Positions 28,585 to 38,217 of a DNA stretch of 45,589 nucleotides are shown piece after piece. Every line of letters begins with the position of its first letter. Positions within the stretch are counted from its first letter, which is position 1. The notes under the pieces are model-generated. The model had not been told where the DNA came from. It made no database searches and was given only the letters and a program-made list of their open reading frames with translations. Both the position numbers and the translations under genes were made by a program. This DNA comes from Ignavibacteriales bacterium. Its GTDB lineage: Bacteria; Bacteroidota; Ignavibacteria; Ignavibacteriales; Ignavibacteriaceae. The DNA lies in assembly GCA_016707115.1 (NCBI GenBank), contig JADJIH010000008.1:1-45589 (forward strand), read 5' to 3'.

Positions 28585-30312
28585 ATGGTTCAGTTAACAA
28601 TAAATGGAATAAAAGTAAACGCAGAAGTTGGAATGACAATTCTTGATGCTGCTAAATCAGTAGGAATATCAATACCAACACTTTGTCACTTAAAAAATTT
28701 AGATCCAACCGGTGCGTGCAGAATTTGCGCTGTTGAAGTTGAAGGATTCAGAGGACTCACACCTTCGTGTGCTTATCCTGTTAGTGAAGGGTTGGTTGTT
28801 ACAACAGATTCACCAAGAGTACGCAAAGCAAGAAAAACAATTGTAGAACTTCTTATAGAAAATCATCCTCAGGATTGTTTGATTTGCGTGCGTAATAAAA
28901 ATTGCGAACTTCAGGATTTATCAGATCAATATGGAATCCGTGAGCATCGTTATGTTGGTGAAACAAAATCTCATGCAATTGATATTTCAAGTGCATCAAT
29001 GGAACGTGATCCGGCAAAATGTATTCTTTGCGGTAGATGTGTTCGTGTTTGCCACGAAGTACAAAAAGTTGGCGCAATAGATTTTACAAAACGCGGATTC
29101 ACTTCAATCGTTACAACTCCATATAATAAAGGTTTAAATGTAAGCGATTGTATTTTATGCGGCCAATGTATTCTTGTTTGTCCAACTGCAGCTTTGCGTG
29201 AAAAGAGCGCAGTTAAAGAAGTTGCAAATGCAATCTACAACAGAAAAAAATATTGTATCGTTCAGGTTGCGCCTGCAGTTCGTGCTTCACTTGGTGAAGA
29301 ATATAATATGCCTCTTGGTACAGATGTAACAGGATTGCTAGTTACAGGTTTGAGAAGATTGGGATTTAAGAAAGTATTTGATACAAACTTTGCCGCTGAT
29401 CTTACAATTATGGAAGAAGCAACTGAGTTGATTAACAGAGTTCAAAACGGCGGAAGCTTACCAATGTTTACAAGCTGCTGTCCTGGCTGGGTAAAATATG
29501 TTGAGATGAACAGACCGGAAGTATTGGAACATGTTTCAAGCTGCAAATCTCCTCACGAAATGGAAGGTGCAGTTTTAAAAACTTATTACGCAAAGAAAAT
29601 GGGAATTGATCCAAGTGATATTTATGTTGTTTCAATTATGCCTTGTACAGTTAAAAAGTACGAATCAAATCGTGCTGAACTTTCAGAACACTCAATGTCA
29701 GATGTTGATGCAGTTTTAACTACAAGAGAACTTGTAAGATTTTTTAAGATTGCAGGAATTGATTTTAATGATTTACCAGAAAGTGAATTTGATAATCCGC
29801 TTGGTGAATCAACAGGTGCGGCTGCAATATTTGGAACAAGCGGCGGTGTTATGGAAGCTGCTTTACGTACAGCTTACTTTAAAATGACAGGAACAGAACT
29901 TGAGAATGTTGAGTTTGATGAGATACGTGGAATGGCTGGAGTTAAAGAAGCAACAATAAAAATTGGTGATCTTGATGTTAACATTGCAGTTGTTAACGGA
30001 ATTGGAAATGTTGATCCGATTCTTGATCAGGTTCAGAATGGAACTTCCAAACATCATTTTATAGAAGTAATGGCTTGTCCCGGCGGATGTATAAACGGCG
30101 GCGGTCAGCCGATTCATCAGAAACCAGAAAAAGTTATGAAGCGTATTAAAGTGCTTTACAAGATTGATGAAAATGCAAAGACGAGAAGATCACACGATAA
30201 TGAATCTGTAAAAACTTTGTACAAAGAATTTTTTGGTGAACCAAATTCACATAAAGCACACGAGATTCTTCATACAGAATATTTTGATAAGAAGAAGATG
30301 TTTAAGAACTAA
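28585..30312 (+). CDS. hydA: [FeFe]-hydrogenase catalytic subunit HydA, bifurcating type
   Basis: Catalytic subunit of group A3-type [FeFe] hydrogenase, 575 aa, making or oxidising H2. N-terminal [2Fe-2S] domain (CHLKNLDPTGACRIC and CAYPV), His-ligated [4Fe-4S] (HPQDCLICVRNKNC), and two [4Fe-4S] clusters (CILCGRCVRVC, CILCGQCILVCP). H-cluster motifs: L1 TSCCPGW with Cys298 and Cys299, L2 MPCTVKKYE with Cys354, L3 EVMACPGGCINGGGQP with Cys498 and Cys502, so all ligands and the proton-transfer cysteine are present. The C-terminal RRSHDN...SHKAHEILH tail is the small-subunit-like domain. With HydB and HydC it should couple NADH and reduced ferredoxin to 2 H2, or the reverse. Intact. Confidence 0.96.
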   Translation: MVQLTINGIKVNAEVGMTILDAAKSVGISIPTLCHLKNLDPTGACRICAVEVEGFRGLTPSCAYPVSEGLVVTTDSPRVRKARKTIVELLIENHPQDCLICVRNKNCELQDLSDQYGIREHRYVGETKSHAIDISSASMERDPAKCILCGRCVRVCHEVQKVGAIDFTKRGFTSIVTTPYNKGLNVSDCILCGQCILVCPTAALREKSAVKEVANAIYNRKKYCIVQVAPAVRASLGEEYNMPLGTDVTGLLVTGLRRLGFKKVFDTNFAADLTIMEEATELINRVQNGGSLPMFTSCCPGWVKYVEMNRPEVLEHVSSCKSPHEMEGAVLKTYYAKKMGIDPSDIYVVSIMPCTVKKYESNRAELSEHSMSDVDAVLTTRELVRFFKIAGIDFNDLPESEFDNPLGESTGAAAIFGTSGGVMEAALRTAYFKMTGTELENVEFDEIRGMAGVKEATIKIGDLDVNIAVVNGIGNVDPILDQVQNGTSKHHFIEVMACPGGCINGGGQPIHQKPEKVMKRIKVLYKIDENAKTRRSHDNESVKTLYKEFFGEPNSHKAHEILHTEYFDKKKMFKN

Positions 30313-30327
30313 GTTAAGTTTATAGCC

Positions 30328-30403
30328 TTAGGTCGGATTAATTGAAGAATTTATTATAATTGCAAATTCAAGCCCATTTTTGTTTGTTGGAATGACGACC
30401 TAA
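30328..30403. repeat. Weak inverted repeat, possible palindrome remnant
   Basis: Arms TTAGGTCG (30328-30335) and CGACCTAA (30396-30403) enclose 60 AT-rich bases; GGAATGAC at the right end echoes the palindromic repeat family. It lies between hydA and the sensor kinase, and may be a worn copy. Confidence 0.45.
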
Positions 30404-30419
30404 AGAGCAAGCAGAAAAA

Positions 30420-32397
30420 ATGAATCACGCAATAGTTAGCACAATAACGGATAGATGTAAGCGATGTTACTCTTGTATTAGAGAATGTCCTGCTGCTGCT
30501 ATACGCGTTATTGATGCACAGGCAAAAGTGATTGAAGAAAGATGTATTGCCTGCGGTCATTGTGTTAAAGTCTGTTCACAGGATGCAAAACAAATTTTTT
30601 CTGAGATTGATGATACATATCAGCTTCTTCAATCAGGAAATGCAATAGCTATAATAGCTCCATCGTTTGCTGCTTCATTTCCGGAGGAATATAAAAAAGT
30701 TCCCACTGCACTTAGAAAACTTGGATTTACAAAAGTTATAGAAACAGCTTTTGGTGCTGATCTTATCTCAAATGACTATATGGATGTAATCAAAGCAGAT
30801 AATGATAAAACAGTTATCAGTTCTGCTTGTCCTGCTGTCGTCAGTTTTATACAGAAATATTACATCGAGCTTGTTCCTAATCTTGCACAAGTAGTTTCAC
30901 CAATGATTGCACTTGGCAGATATCTTAAAAAAGATTTAGGCGAAGATATAAAAATAGTTTTTATTGGTCCCTGCGTTGCAAAGAAACATGAAGCTCAAGA
31001 TGATGAGGTTTCCGGTGTGATTGATTCTGTTCTTACTTTTACAGAATTAAAACAGATGTTTGATGAAAATAGTATTAACGTTATTGAACTTGGGGACAGT
31101 GATTTTGATGAACCGCATGCAATGATGGGAAAAGCATATCCGCTTGCCGGCGGATTGATTAAAACTATAGATGTTAGCGGTGATATTCTTGAAAAAGATA
31201 TTATAGTGGTAGAGGGAAAGAAAAAAGTTTTAGATATAATTGAAGAAATTGCAAACAATCATATTAATGCAAAGTTTACAGATATTCTTTTTTGTGAAGG
31301 ATGTATAAGCGGACCAGCGATAGACACTACTCTTAATTATTATGCACGCCGTGAAAAAGTTATAAACTACATTGATGAAAAAATTAATAATGTTGATAAA
31401 CGCGTTTGGAAGAGTAATCTTTACAATGCAAGAAAATTAAATCTACAAAGAAGTTTTAGAATTGATAATCAGCGACGACCATACCCATCTGAAGAAAAAA
31501 TAAAAGAGATTTTAGCTCAGACTAAAAAGTACTCATATCCAACTTGCAGAGAATATGCTGTGGCAATTGCTAAAGATCTTGCAGAAAAAGAAATGTGTTT
31601 GCCTTATGTTCTGGATGAATTAAAAATAGCTTATGATAATCTAAGCGATACCGAAGAACAATTAAGAGTTGCAGAAAAACTTGCATCAATAGGGCAATTG
31701 GCGGCCGGTGTTGCACACGAAATTAATAATCCTCTTGGAACTATTTTGCTTTATGCATCAATGTTAAAAAGAGATCTGGAAAAAATTTACAATGATGATC
31801 AGCGAACTGAAGACTTGGAGTTGATTGTTGAAGAAGCAAATAGATGTAAAAATATTGTTGCAAATCTTTTAAACTTTGCACGACAGGGAAAGTTAAATGT
31901 TAAAGAATTTGATTTAACAGAAACGATAAGAGAAGTTTTAAAACCATTTACTGTTAATCCGGTTTATAGACAAATAATATTTAAATTTGATATTCAGGAA
32001 AGTAATTATGTGATGACAGGCGATGAAGATCAGATTAAGCAGGTGCTGGTAAATGTTGTTAAAAATGCCTGCGATGCAATGAGCGAAACTGTTAAGAAAG
32101 AATTATCTGTTAATCTTAATTCAGATGGTCATAATTCTTAAGATCAAAATAACGGATACTGGAAACGGAATACCAAAAGAAAATCAAAGCAAAGTTTTTA
32201 CGCCTTTTTTTACCACAAAAAGTATGGGAAAAGGAACGGGACTTGGACTTGCAATTTCTTACGGTATAATAAAAATGCACAAAGGAAACATTACATTTGT
32301 AAGTGAAATTGGAAAAGGTACTACATTTAAAGTAGTTTTGCCGAAACACCAGGCATATCAAACAAACGAAGCAATTGAAGGAGCGAAAGCTTTATGA
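30420..32397 (+). CDS. Histidine kinase with ferredoxin and HydA-like sensory domain, one frameshift
   Basis: Cytoplasmic sensor kinase, about 658 aa when restored. Domains: 2[4Fe-4S] ferredoxin (CKRCYSCIRECP, CIACGHCVKVC; about 10-60); [FeFe]-hydrogenase large-subunit-like domain (about 70-320) with L1 SSACPA (Cys137; Ala136 where HydA has the proton-transfer Cys), L2 GPCVAKKHE (Cys185) and L3 FCEGCISGP (Cys292, Cys295); a degenerate Fes-type [4Fe-4S] motif (TCREYAVAIAKDLAEKEMC, Cys376 and Cys393, with the usual first two Cys gone); then HisKA with His433 in AAGVAHEINNPL, and HATPase_c with NVVKNACDAM, DTGNGIP and GKGTGLGLAI. The frame breaks near 32135; one missing base restores it. It ends with a 4-bp overlap with the next gene. 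By analogy with HydS-type proteins it likely senses H2 or redox state and signals by phosphotransfer. Confidence 0.88.
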
Positions 32398-32798
32398 GTA
32401 CGAAAAAGAAAATACTTTTAGTAGATGATGATTTAGATCTACTTGAGCAAAATAAAATATTAATTGAATCTAAAGGTTATGAAGTAATAACAGCAAACAG
32501 CGGTAAAGAAGGATTTGAAACTTTTAAAAAAGTTAAACCAGATGCCTGTGTTGTTGATTTAATTATGGAAGAACACGATTCAGGTTTTATACTTTGTTAC
32601 AGAATTAAAAAAGATGAGCACGGAAAAAATATTCCTGTTTTTATTCTTACATCTGCAACTTATGATACTGGATTTAAATTCGGTGCTTCGACAACAGAAG
32701 AAAAAGAATGGATAAAAGCAGATGCACTTCTTAACAAACCGGTAATTATTGAAGAATTTGTTCAGAAGCTTGAAGCTTTTTTTGAATTGAAGAAGTAA
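32394..32798 (+). CDS. Stand-alone response-regulator receiver domain
   Basis: A 134-residue CheY-like receiver. The acidic pair is LLVDDD (about 9-12), the phospho-acceptor is Asp55 in CVVDLIMEE, the Thr/Ser is in FILTSAT and the Lys in LLNKPV. No output domain follows. Its ATG overlaps the sensor-kinase TGA (ATGA), so it is translationally coupled and almost certainly that kinase's partner. Between the Thr and the Lys motifs there is an insertion (about 20 residues, FKFGASTTEEKEWIKAD), longer than in CheY. Its target is unknown; it may relay to the kinase at 32940. Confidence 0.92.
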   Translation: MSTKKKILLVDDDLDLLEQNKILIESKGYEVITANSGKEGFETFKKVKPDACVVDLIMEEHDSGFILCYRIKKDEHGKNIPVFILTSATYDTGFKFGASTTEEKEWIKADALLNKPVIIEEFVQKLEAFFELKK

Positions 32799-32805
32799 CA
32801 TATCT

Positions 32806-32926
32806 TGTCACACCGAGCGAAGTCGAAGTGTGATTGTCTATTATTTATATATTAAAGGTCATCCTTCGTCTTCGCTCAGGATGACAATGCGATCCATCAT
32901 AGATTCCGGGTCAAGCCCGGAATGAC
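32806..32926. repeat. Cluster of three palindromic hairpins
   Basis: Three members of the palindromic family in a row: CACACCGAGCGAAGTCGAAGT-type at 32810-32832, GTCATCCTTCGTCTTCGCTC to GGATGAC at 32858-32884, and ATTCCGGGTCAAGCCCGGAAT at 32902-32922 ending in GACA. They fill the gap between the receiver and the next kinase and could attenuate transcription. Confidence 0.85.
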
Positions 32927-32939
32927 AAAAATAGAAATA

Positions 32940-34424
32940 ATGAACACCTACAAACCAAAAGTTCTGATTGTTGACGACGAAAAAGGTCTTCGTATTGGTG
33001 CACAGAGATTGCTCACCCGCGAAAACTATGATGTAACAACTGCAGAAAATGGAACTGATGGTATTAAGTTCGGGACTGAAACCGAATTTGATCTTGCTGT
33101 TATAGATTTAAAAATGCCTGATGTTGATGGTCTTGAAGTTCTTCAGCAAATAAAAGCAAAATATCCTAATACGGTTTGTTTTATTGCAACGGCATTTGCA
33201 AGTTATGAAACCGCAGTTGAAGCAACTCGGTTAGGGGCCCACAGTTACATTCCAAAACCATTTACTCCCGAAGAACTTTTATCCAATCTTAAAGAAGGCT
33301 ATCAAATAAGACTTGTAAATCTTGAAGCGGAGAAATGGCACAAAGAACGTGAAGAAAGATTACTTGAAGTAGCATTTGAAAAAACAAGAATGAACACTAT
33401 CGTAAACTCAATTACTGACGGTGTGCTTGTTGTTAATAGAGATGGACTTGCTGTTCTTTACAATCCTGCAGCATTAAGATTTTTAGAACTTCCAAGAATT
33501 GCAGTTGAAGAATATATTCTGGATAAACTTAGGCCGGAAATATTTGAGCTATTCAAAAAAATTGTTGAAGAAAAATCATCTGAACATAAATCTTATACAA
33601 TTCAAATAGAGCTTAAACCAAATAGAGAATTTTTTATTGAAGCAACTGCATCGGCGGTTCTTCATCCGGGTGAAAATGTTGCAGGAGTTGTAATTGTTTT
33701 TAAAGATATAACCGAACTTAAAAAAATTGAATTTGTAAAATCTCAGTTTGTTTCGATGGTATCACACGAACTTAAAGCTCCGATTGCTGCGGTATATGGA
33801 TTCTTAAAATTATTTAATGATGATTCGATTAAGCTTAGTCCTGAACAAAAAAAAGAATATGAAAACCGATCAATGGTTCGGCTTGATGGTTTATTAAAAA
33901 TGGTTAATGATCTTTTAGATATATCACGAATGGAAATGCAAACAGTTCATCGTGAAATAAAACGGGTTTGCATTCACGAAGTTATCGCATCAATTCTTGA
34001 ACTATTCCAGATTGATATCAACAAAAAAGGGATTCACGTAATCTTTGATCAGGATGAATATAAGCAGTGTATAAAGGCTGATAGTGATGAGATTACAAGA
34101 TTGTTTACAAATCTTATAAGCAATGCAATTAAGTATAATCGTGAGCAGGGAACAATTACAATAAAACTTTCTCTGTCTGATGATTATCTTCTTACTACAA
34201 TTAAAGACAGTGGAATTGGTTTAAAGCCGGAAGAAAAAAATAAATTGTTTACAGAATTTTTCCGTGCTAAAAATGAAAAGACAAAAAATATAAGCGGCAC
34301 AGGGTTAGGGTTGTCAATCGTCAAACGAATTGTTGATTCATACTCAGGTAAAATTGAAGTTGAATCTGACTATGGCGAAGGAACAACATTTAAAATATTT
34401 TTACCAACGATAATTTCTAATTAA
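32940..34424 (+). CDS. Receiver-PAS-histidine kinase signalling protein
   Basis: About 494 residues from the chosen start. I use ATG 32940 because the in-frame ATG at 32922 lies within the palindromic repeat and adds only MTKIEI. Domains: receiver (about 5-120; acidic pair in LIVDDEKG, phospho-acceptor Asp56 in VIDLKMPD, Lys in YIPKPF), a coiled linker, a PAS domain (about 145-265, NTIVNSITDGVLVVNRDG), HisKA with His276 in VSMVSHELKAPIA, and HATPase_c (about 370-490; NLISNAIKYN, DSGIGL, GTGLGLSIV). No membrane segment, so soluble. Because it begins with a receiver and ends with a kinase, it could take phosphate from the upstream kinase and pass a signal on. No DNA-binding or other output is in this window. 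Confidence 0.92.
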   Translation: MNTYKPKVLIVDDEKGLRIGAQRLLTRENYDVTTAENGTDGIKFGTETEFDLAVIDLKMPDVDGLEVLQQIKAKYPNTVCFIATAFASYETAVEATRLGAHSYIPKPFTPEELLSNLKEGYQIRLVNLEAEKWHKEREERLLEVAFEKTRMNTIVNSITDGVLVVNRDGLAVLYNPAALRFLELPRIAVEEYILDKLRPEIFELFKKIVEEKSSEHKSYTIQIELKPNREFFIEATASAVLHPGENVAGVVIVFKDITELKKIEFVKSQFVSMVSHELKAPIAAVYGFLKLFNDDSIKLSPEQKKEYENRSMVRLDGLLKMVNDLLDISRMEMQTVHREIKRVCIHEVIASILELFQIDINKKGIHVIFDQDEYKQCIKADSDEITRLFTNLISNAIKYNREQGTITIKLSLSDDYLLTTIKDSGIGLKPEEKNKLFTEFFRAKNEKTKNISGTGLGLSIVKRIVDSYSGKIEVESDYGEGTTFKIFLPTIISN

Positions 34425-34475
34425 TTACTCCGCTCTATTACAGGGGCTATTTTTAAACTACATACAGGGACAGAA

Positions 34476-37400
34476 ATGAAGCGCATATACAGTTTCTTGT
34501 TCGTTGTGCTGTTTTCATTTTCATTAATGATTACAACATTGTTTGCTCAACCTGAGGGAATTTCGGTAGCTAAATCAAATAACGGCTACGTTGTTAATTT
34601 TTCTTTGCAGCAATATAATTTTACTTCAATTGCTGAAGCAGGAGGTGAATATATTGATATAAAAATTCCAGGTTACGGTGTCACACCGGATGTTGGAATG
34701 CCGGCCTTACCACAAATTTCTTTCAATCTTTTTATTCCCACTGATGAACAAAAACCAACTGTTAGCATAAACTCTTTTGATCAATCAACACAGATACTGG
34801 ACAAAAAAGTTTATCCAAAACAAATGTACTGGAGCAGAGAAAGATCTTTGAGCGAAAGACCTTTTACAATTAATTCTGATTACTATAATTCAAACGGAAT
34901 TGAAAAACCTTTGGTAAGCATTTCTGAACCATTTGTAATTGGTGGTGTAAGCGGAGTTATGGTTACAGTTTTTCCATTCTCATATAATCCGAAGGATAAT
35001 AAACTTTCAATAACAAATTCTGCAACATTTGAAATAAACGTTAATGCTGAATTAGAATCACCATCAATAAATCAAACGCATATAATGAATTTTTAAAAAA
35101 TGTTTTAGTTGGATATCAGCCAACAGAGTCTTTACTTTCTATGAGATATTTAATAATCACTGCTCCAACTTTTGAAGCCGGGTTAGCATCATTTATTAAT
35201 CATAAATCAGCACAGGGCTTTACAGTTGATGTTTTCAATACAACAACAACCGGTACAACAACAACTGCAATTAAAACTTTCATTCAGGCACGATATGACA
35301 ATGCTGCTACAAGGCCTGAATTTGTTTTACTTGTTGGTGATGTTCAGCATATTCCATCCTGGATTGGTGGTGGAGAGGGTACTCCAAGTACAGATTTAAA
35401 TTATGTACAACTTGCTGGTACAGATAAATTTGCTGATGCTTTCATTGGAAGATTTTCTGTTACAACCACTCAAGAACTTCAGAATGCACTTACAAAATCC
35501 ATTTATATGGAAAGCTATATTGCAACACTTGCAAAGAAAAATATTTTTATGGCTTCTACTGATAATTATCAGATTACAGAAGGAACACATAATTACGTTA
35601 TCAACACGCACTTTCAACCGGCTGGTTGGGAAAACTTAAAACTATATACCGTAACTCACAATGCAACAACACAACAATTGATTGATGCACTAAATGCAAA
35701 TCAAAGATTTGCAATATATTCAGGACATGGCGGAGAAACATCCTGGGCAGATGGACCGGTTCTCAGTCAATCACAAGTAAGATCATTAACGAACACTGTT
35801 ATGTATCCTTTTGTTTATTCTTTTGCTTGTGTAACAGGTTCATATCAGATTGCAGAAAGTTTTGGAGAAACATGGATACGTACAACAAACGGCGGATCAA
35901 CTTTTTATGGTTCATCTGTAAATTCTTACTGGGATGAAGATGATATTCTTGAAAGAAGATTAATTGATGCAATGTTTCTTGAAGATTTAACTCGCGTTAC
36001 TCCAATGTTTGATAAAGCAAAGTTTGATCTTGCAACACATTACGGCGGTGTTACTGCAACAGTACTTCGTTATATGGAAATGTATAATTTAATGGGCGAT
36101 CCTTCAATGCCAGTTGTGCGTCAGATTCCTCCTGATACAACTCCGCCTGATGCAATTACAGATTTAGCAGTTGGAGACGCGACATCAAATTCATTAACAT
36201 TAAACTGGACTGCACCATATGATTCGACTTTTGGAGGAGTAACATCTTATGATTTAAGATATTCAACAAATCCAATTACAAACGATGTTGATTTTAATAA
36301 TGCAACTCAAAAAATGTTTATAGGAGTTTCGGATAGTGCCGGCACACCAAAATCTTTTACAATTGATGGATTGGCTTTTAATACAACATATTATTTTTCT
36401 GCAAAAGCTTTGGATATGTGGAATAATAAATCTACTATGTCTAATGTACCAACCGGTTTAACATTGTTTCCACCTGATGCAACACTTAGTGTTGATTCAA
36501 TGCATTGTGTTTCAGTTCCTGATACAACATTTACAGAATATCTTTTATTATCAAATACATCAACACAAAACTCAACGCTTGATTATTCAATTGAACTTAC
36601 CAATAGTACTTTCCCGGATAATGTGCAGATAGTATTAACAGGTGTCAATCAGAATCTTGAAGGAAAAAAAGATTACAAAAAAGATTTTCCACCAACATAC
36701 AATGGATATAGTTTTAAAGGTTCAGGTGGGCCTGATACATTTGGTTACAAATGGAAAGATAGTAACGATCCAAATGGTCCAGCTTATGTTTGGACAGATA
36801 TTGCAGCAAATCCAAGTGCTGTACAAGTTACAACCTGGAATGGTACTCTTGATGATGGTTATACAAATGCTATTCCTGTTGGATTTGATTTCAAATTTTA
36901 TGGAACCAACTATACAAGTATTTATTTAAGCACAAATGGGTTTTTAAGTTTTAGTGCATTAACATCTGCATATTATTCTAATTATGGGATTCCTGACGCT
37001 GACGCTCCAAATAATATCATTGCGCCTTTTTGGGATGATCTTGATGGAAGAACACAGGGAACGGTTCATTACTTAAGAGAAGCAGATAAGTTAACTATTC
37101 AGTTTACCAACTGGCAAAAATATTCCGGAACAGGTTCAATTACATTTCAGATTGTATTAAAATCAAATGATAGGATAATGTTCTATTATAACAATCTTAA
37201 TGCAACGTTAACAAGTGCTACTGTTGGAATTGAGAATGGTGCTGGTAACGATGGACTTCAAATAGCCTATGATGCAGCTTACCTTACAAATAACTTAGCA
37301 GTTCAAATCGCTGCTGATCCGGAATGGTTAACACTTAATAATTATAGTGGAACAATTTACAGCGGCAACTCTATAAATGTTGGATTATTAATTAATACAG

Positions 37401-38080
37401 ATGGAATTGATCTTGGTGATTATTCAATGGATATGGAAATAACAACTAACGATCCTGTTCATCCATTAATGGTTGTTCCGATTACAATGACAATTGATAA
37501 TGCAGTTCCTGTTGAACTTGTTTCATTCAATGCAGAAATGGTTGATGGAAATGTAGTTCTTAACTGGAGTACAGCAACTGAAACAAATAATAATGGATTC
37601 CAAATTGAAAAACGTGAAAAGTCAAACGTCAAAGGTCAAACGGAATTTAATTCTGTTGGTTTTGTAACTGGTAAAGGTACAACAACTGAAAAAACATTCT
37701 ACTCATATACAGAAAAGAATGAAAAGCCAGGAACATATTTATATAGATTGAAGCAAATAGATTTTGATGGAACCTTTAGTTACAGCAATGAAATTGAAGT
37801 TGAAGTAACGGGACCAAAAGATTTTGCTTTGTATCAGAATTATCCAAACCCATTTAATCCAAGCACAACAATTAAGTTTGCATTACCAGTTAAAACAAAC
37901 TTAAGTTTAAGTGTTTACAACACACTTGGTGAAAAAGTAGCAGAAATATTTAACGGTGAACTTGAAGCCGGTTATCACGAAATGATGTTTGATGCCTCAG
38001 GACTTTCATCAGGAATATATTTCTATAAGATAGAAAGTGAAAATTACTCGGCAACAAAGAAATTGATGTTGTTGAAGTAA
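34476..38080 (+). CDS. Gingipain-like C25 cysteine peptidase 1 with T9SS tail, one frameshift
   Basis: Secreted peptidase, about 1200 aa when restored. Signal peptide at 1-24 (ends LFAQ), a gingipain-type propeptide (about 25-200), then the C25 catalytic domain with His in SGHGGETSW (codon 35726) and Cys in SFACVTGSY (codon 35828), 34 residues apart, as expected for a C25 His-Cys dyad. After it come a fibronectin-III-like domain (SLTLNWTAPYDS), a beta-rich lectin-like region with GPDTFGYKWKDSNDPNGP, and a C-terminal T9SS sorting domain (QNYPNPFNPSTTIKF, LSSGIYFYKIE). The frame breaks at about 35082; one base change restores YNEFLKNVLVGYQP. The next gene is a paralogue. Confidence 0.88.
37619..37639. 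repeat. Heptanucleotide array, three units, in C25 peptidase 1
   Basis: Units aagtcaa, acgtcaa, aggtcaa: 7-bp ANGTCAA copies, encoding KSNVKGQ in a surface loop between two conserved strands. The paralogue has a different 7-bp array at the same point. Confidence 0.75.
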
Positions 38081-38113
38081 TTAAATATTCAAACTGGTAT
38101 TAATGTTTATTTA

Positions 38114-38144
38114 CAAACCCAATTTCTTCCAGGAATTGGGTTTG
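38114..38144 (+). terminator. Likely terminator after C25 peptidase 1
   Basis: Perfect 11-bp stem (CAAACCCAATT / AATTGGGTTTG) with a 9-base loop, 34 bp past the stop. The T-run after it is weak (TTATTATC). Confidence 0.6.
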
Positions 38145-38217
38145 TTATTATCTCAACAAATAAGTTAGTCCTTGTTAAATAGAAAAATTATTTTTTCATA
38201 CATAAAGTGTAATTACT

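Noticed and set aside
30420..32397. A second catalytic [FeFe] hydrogenase
   Set aside because: L1 has Ala in place of the proton-transfer Cys, L3 spacing differs, and a histidine kinase is fused behind it, so a sensory role fits better.
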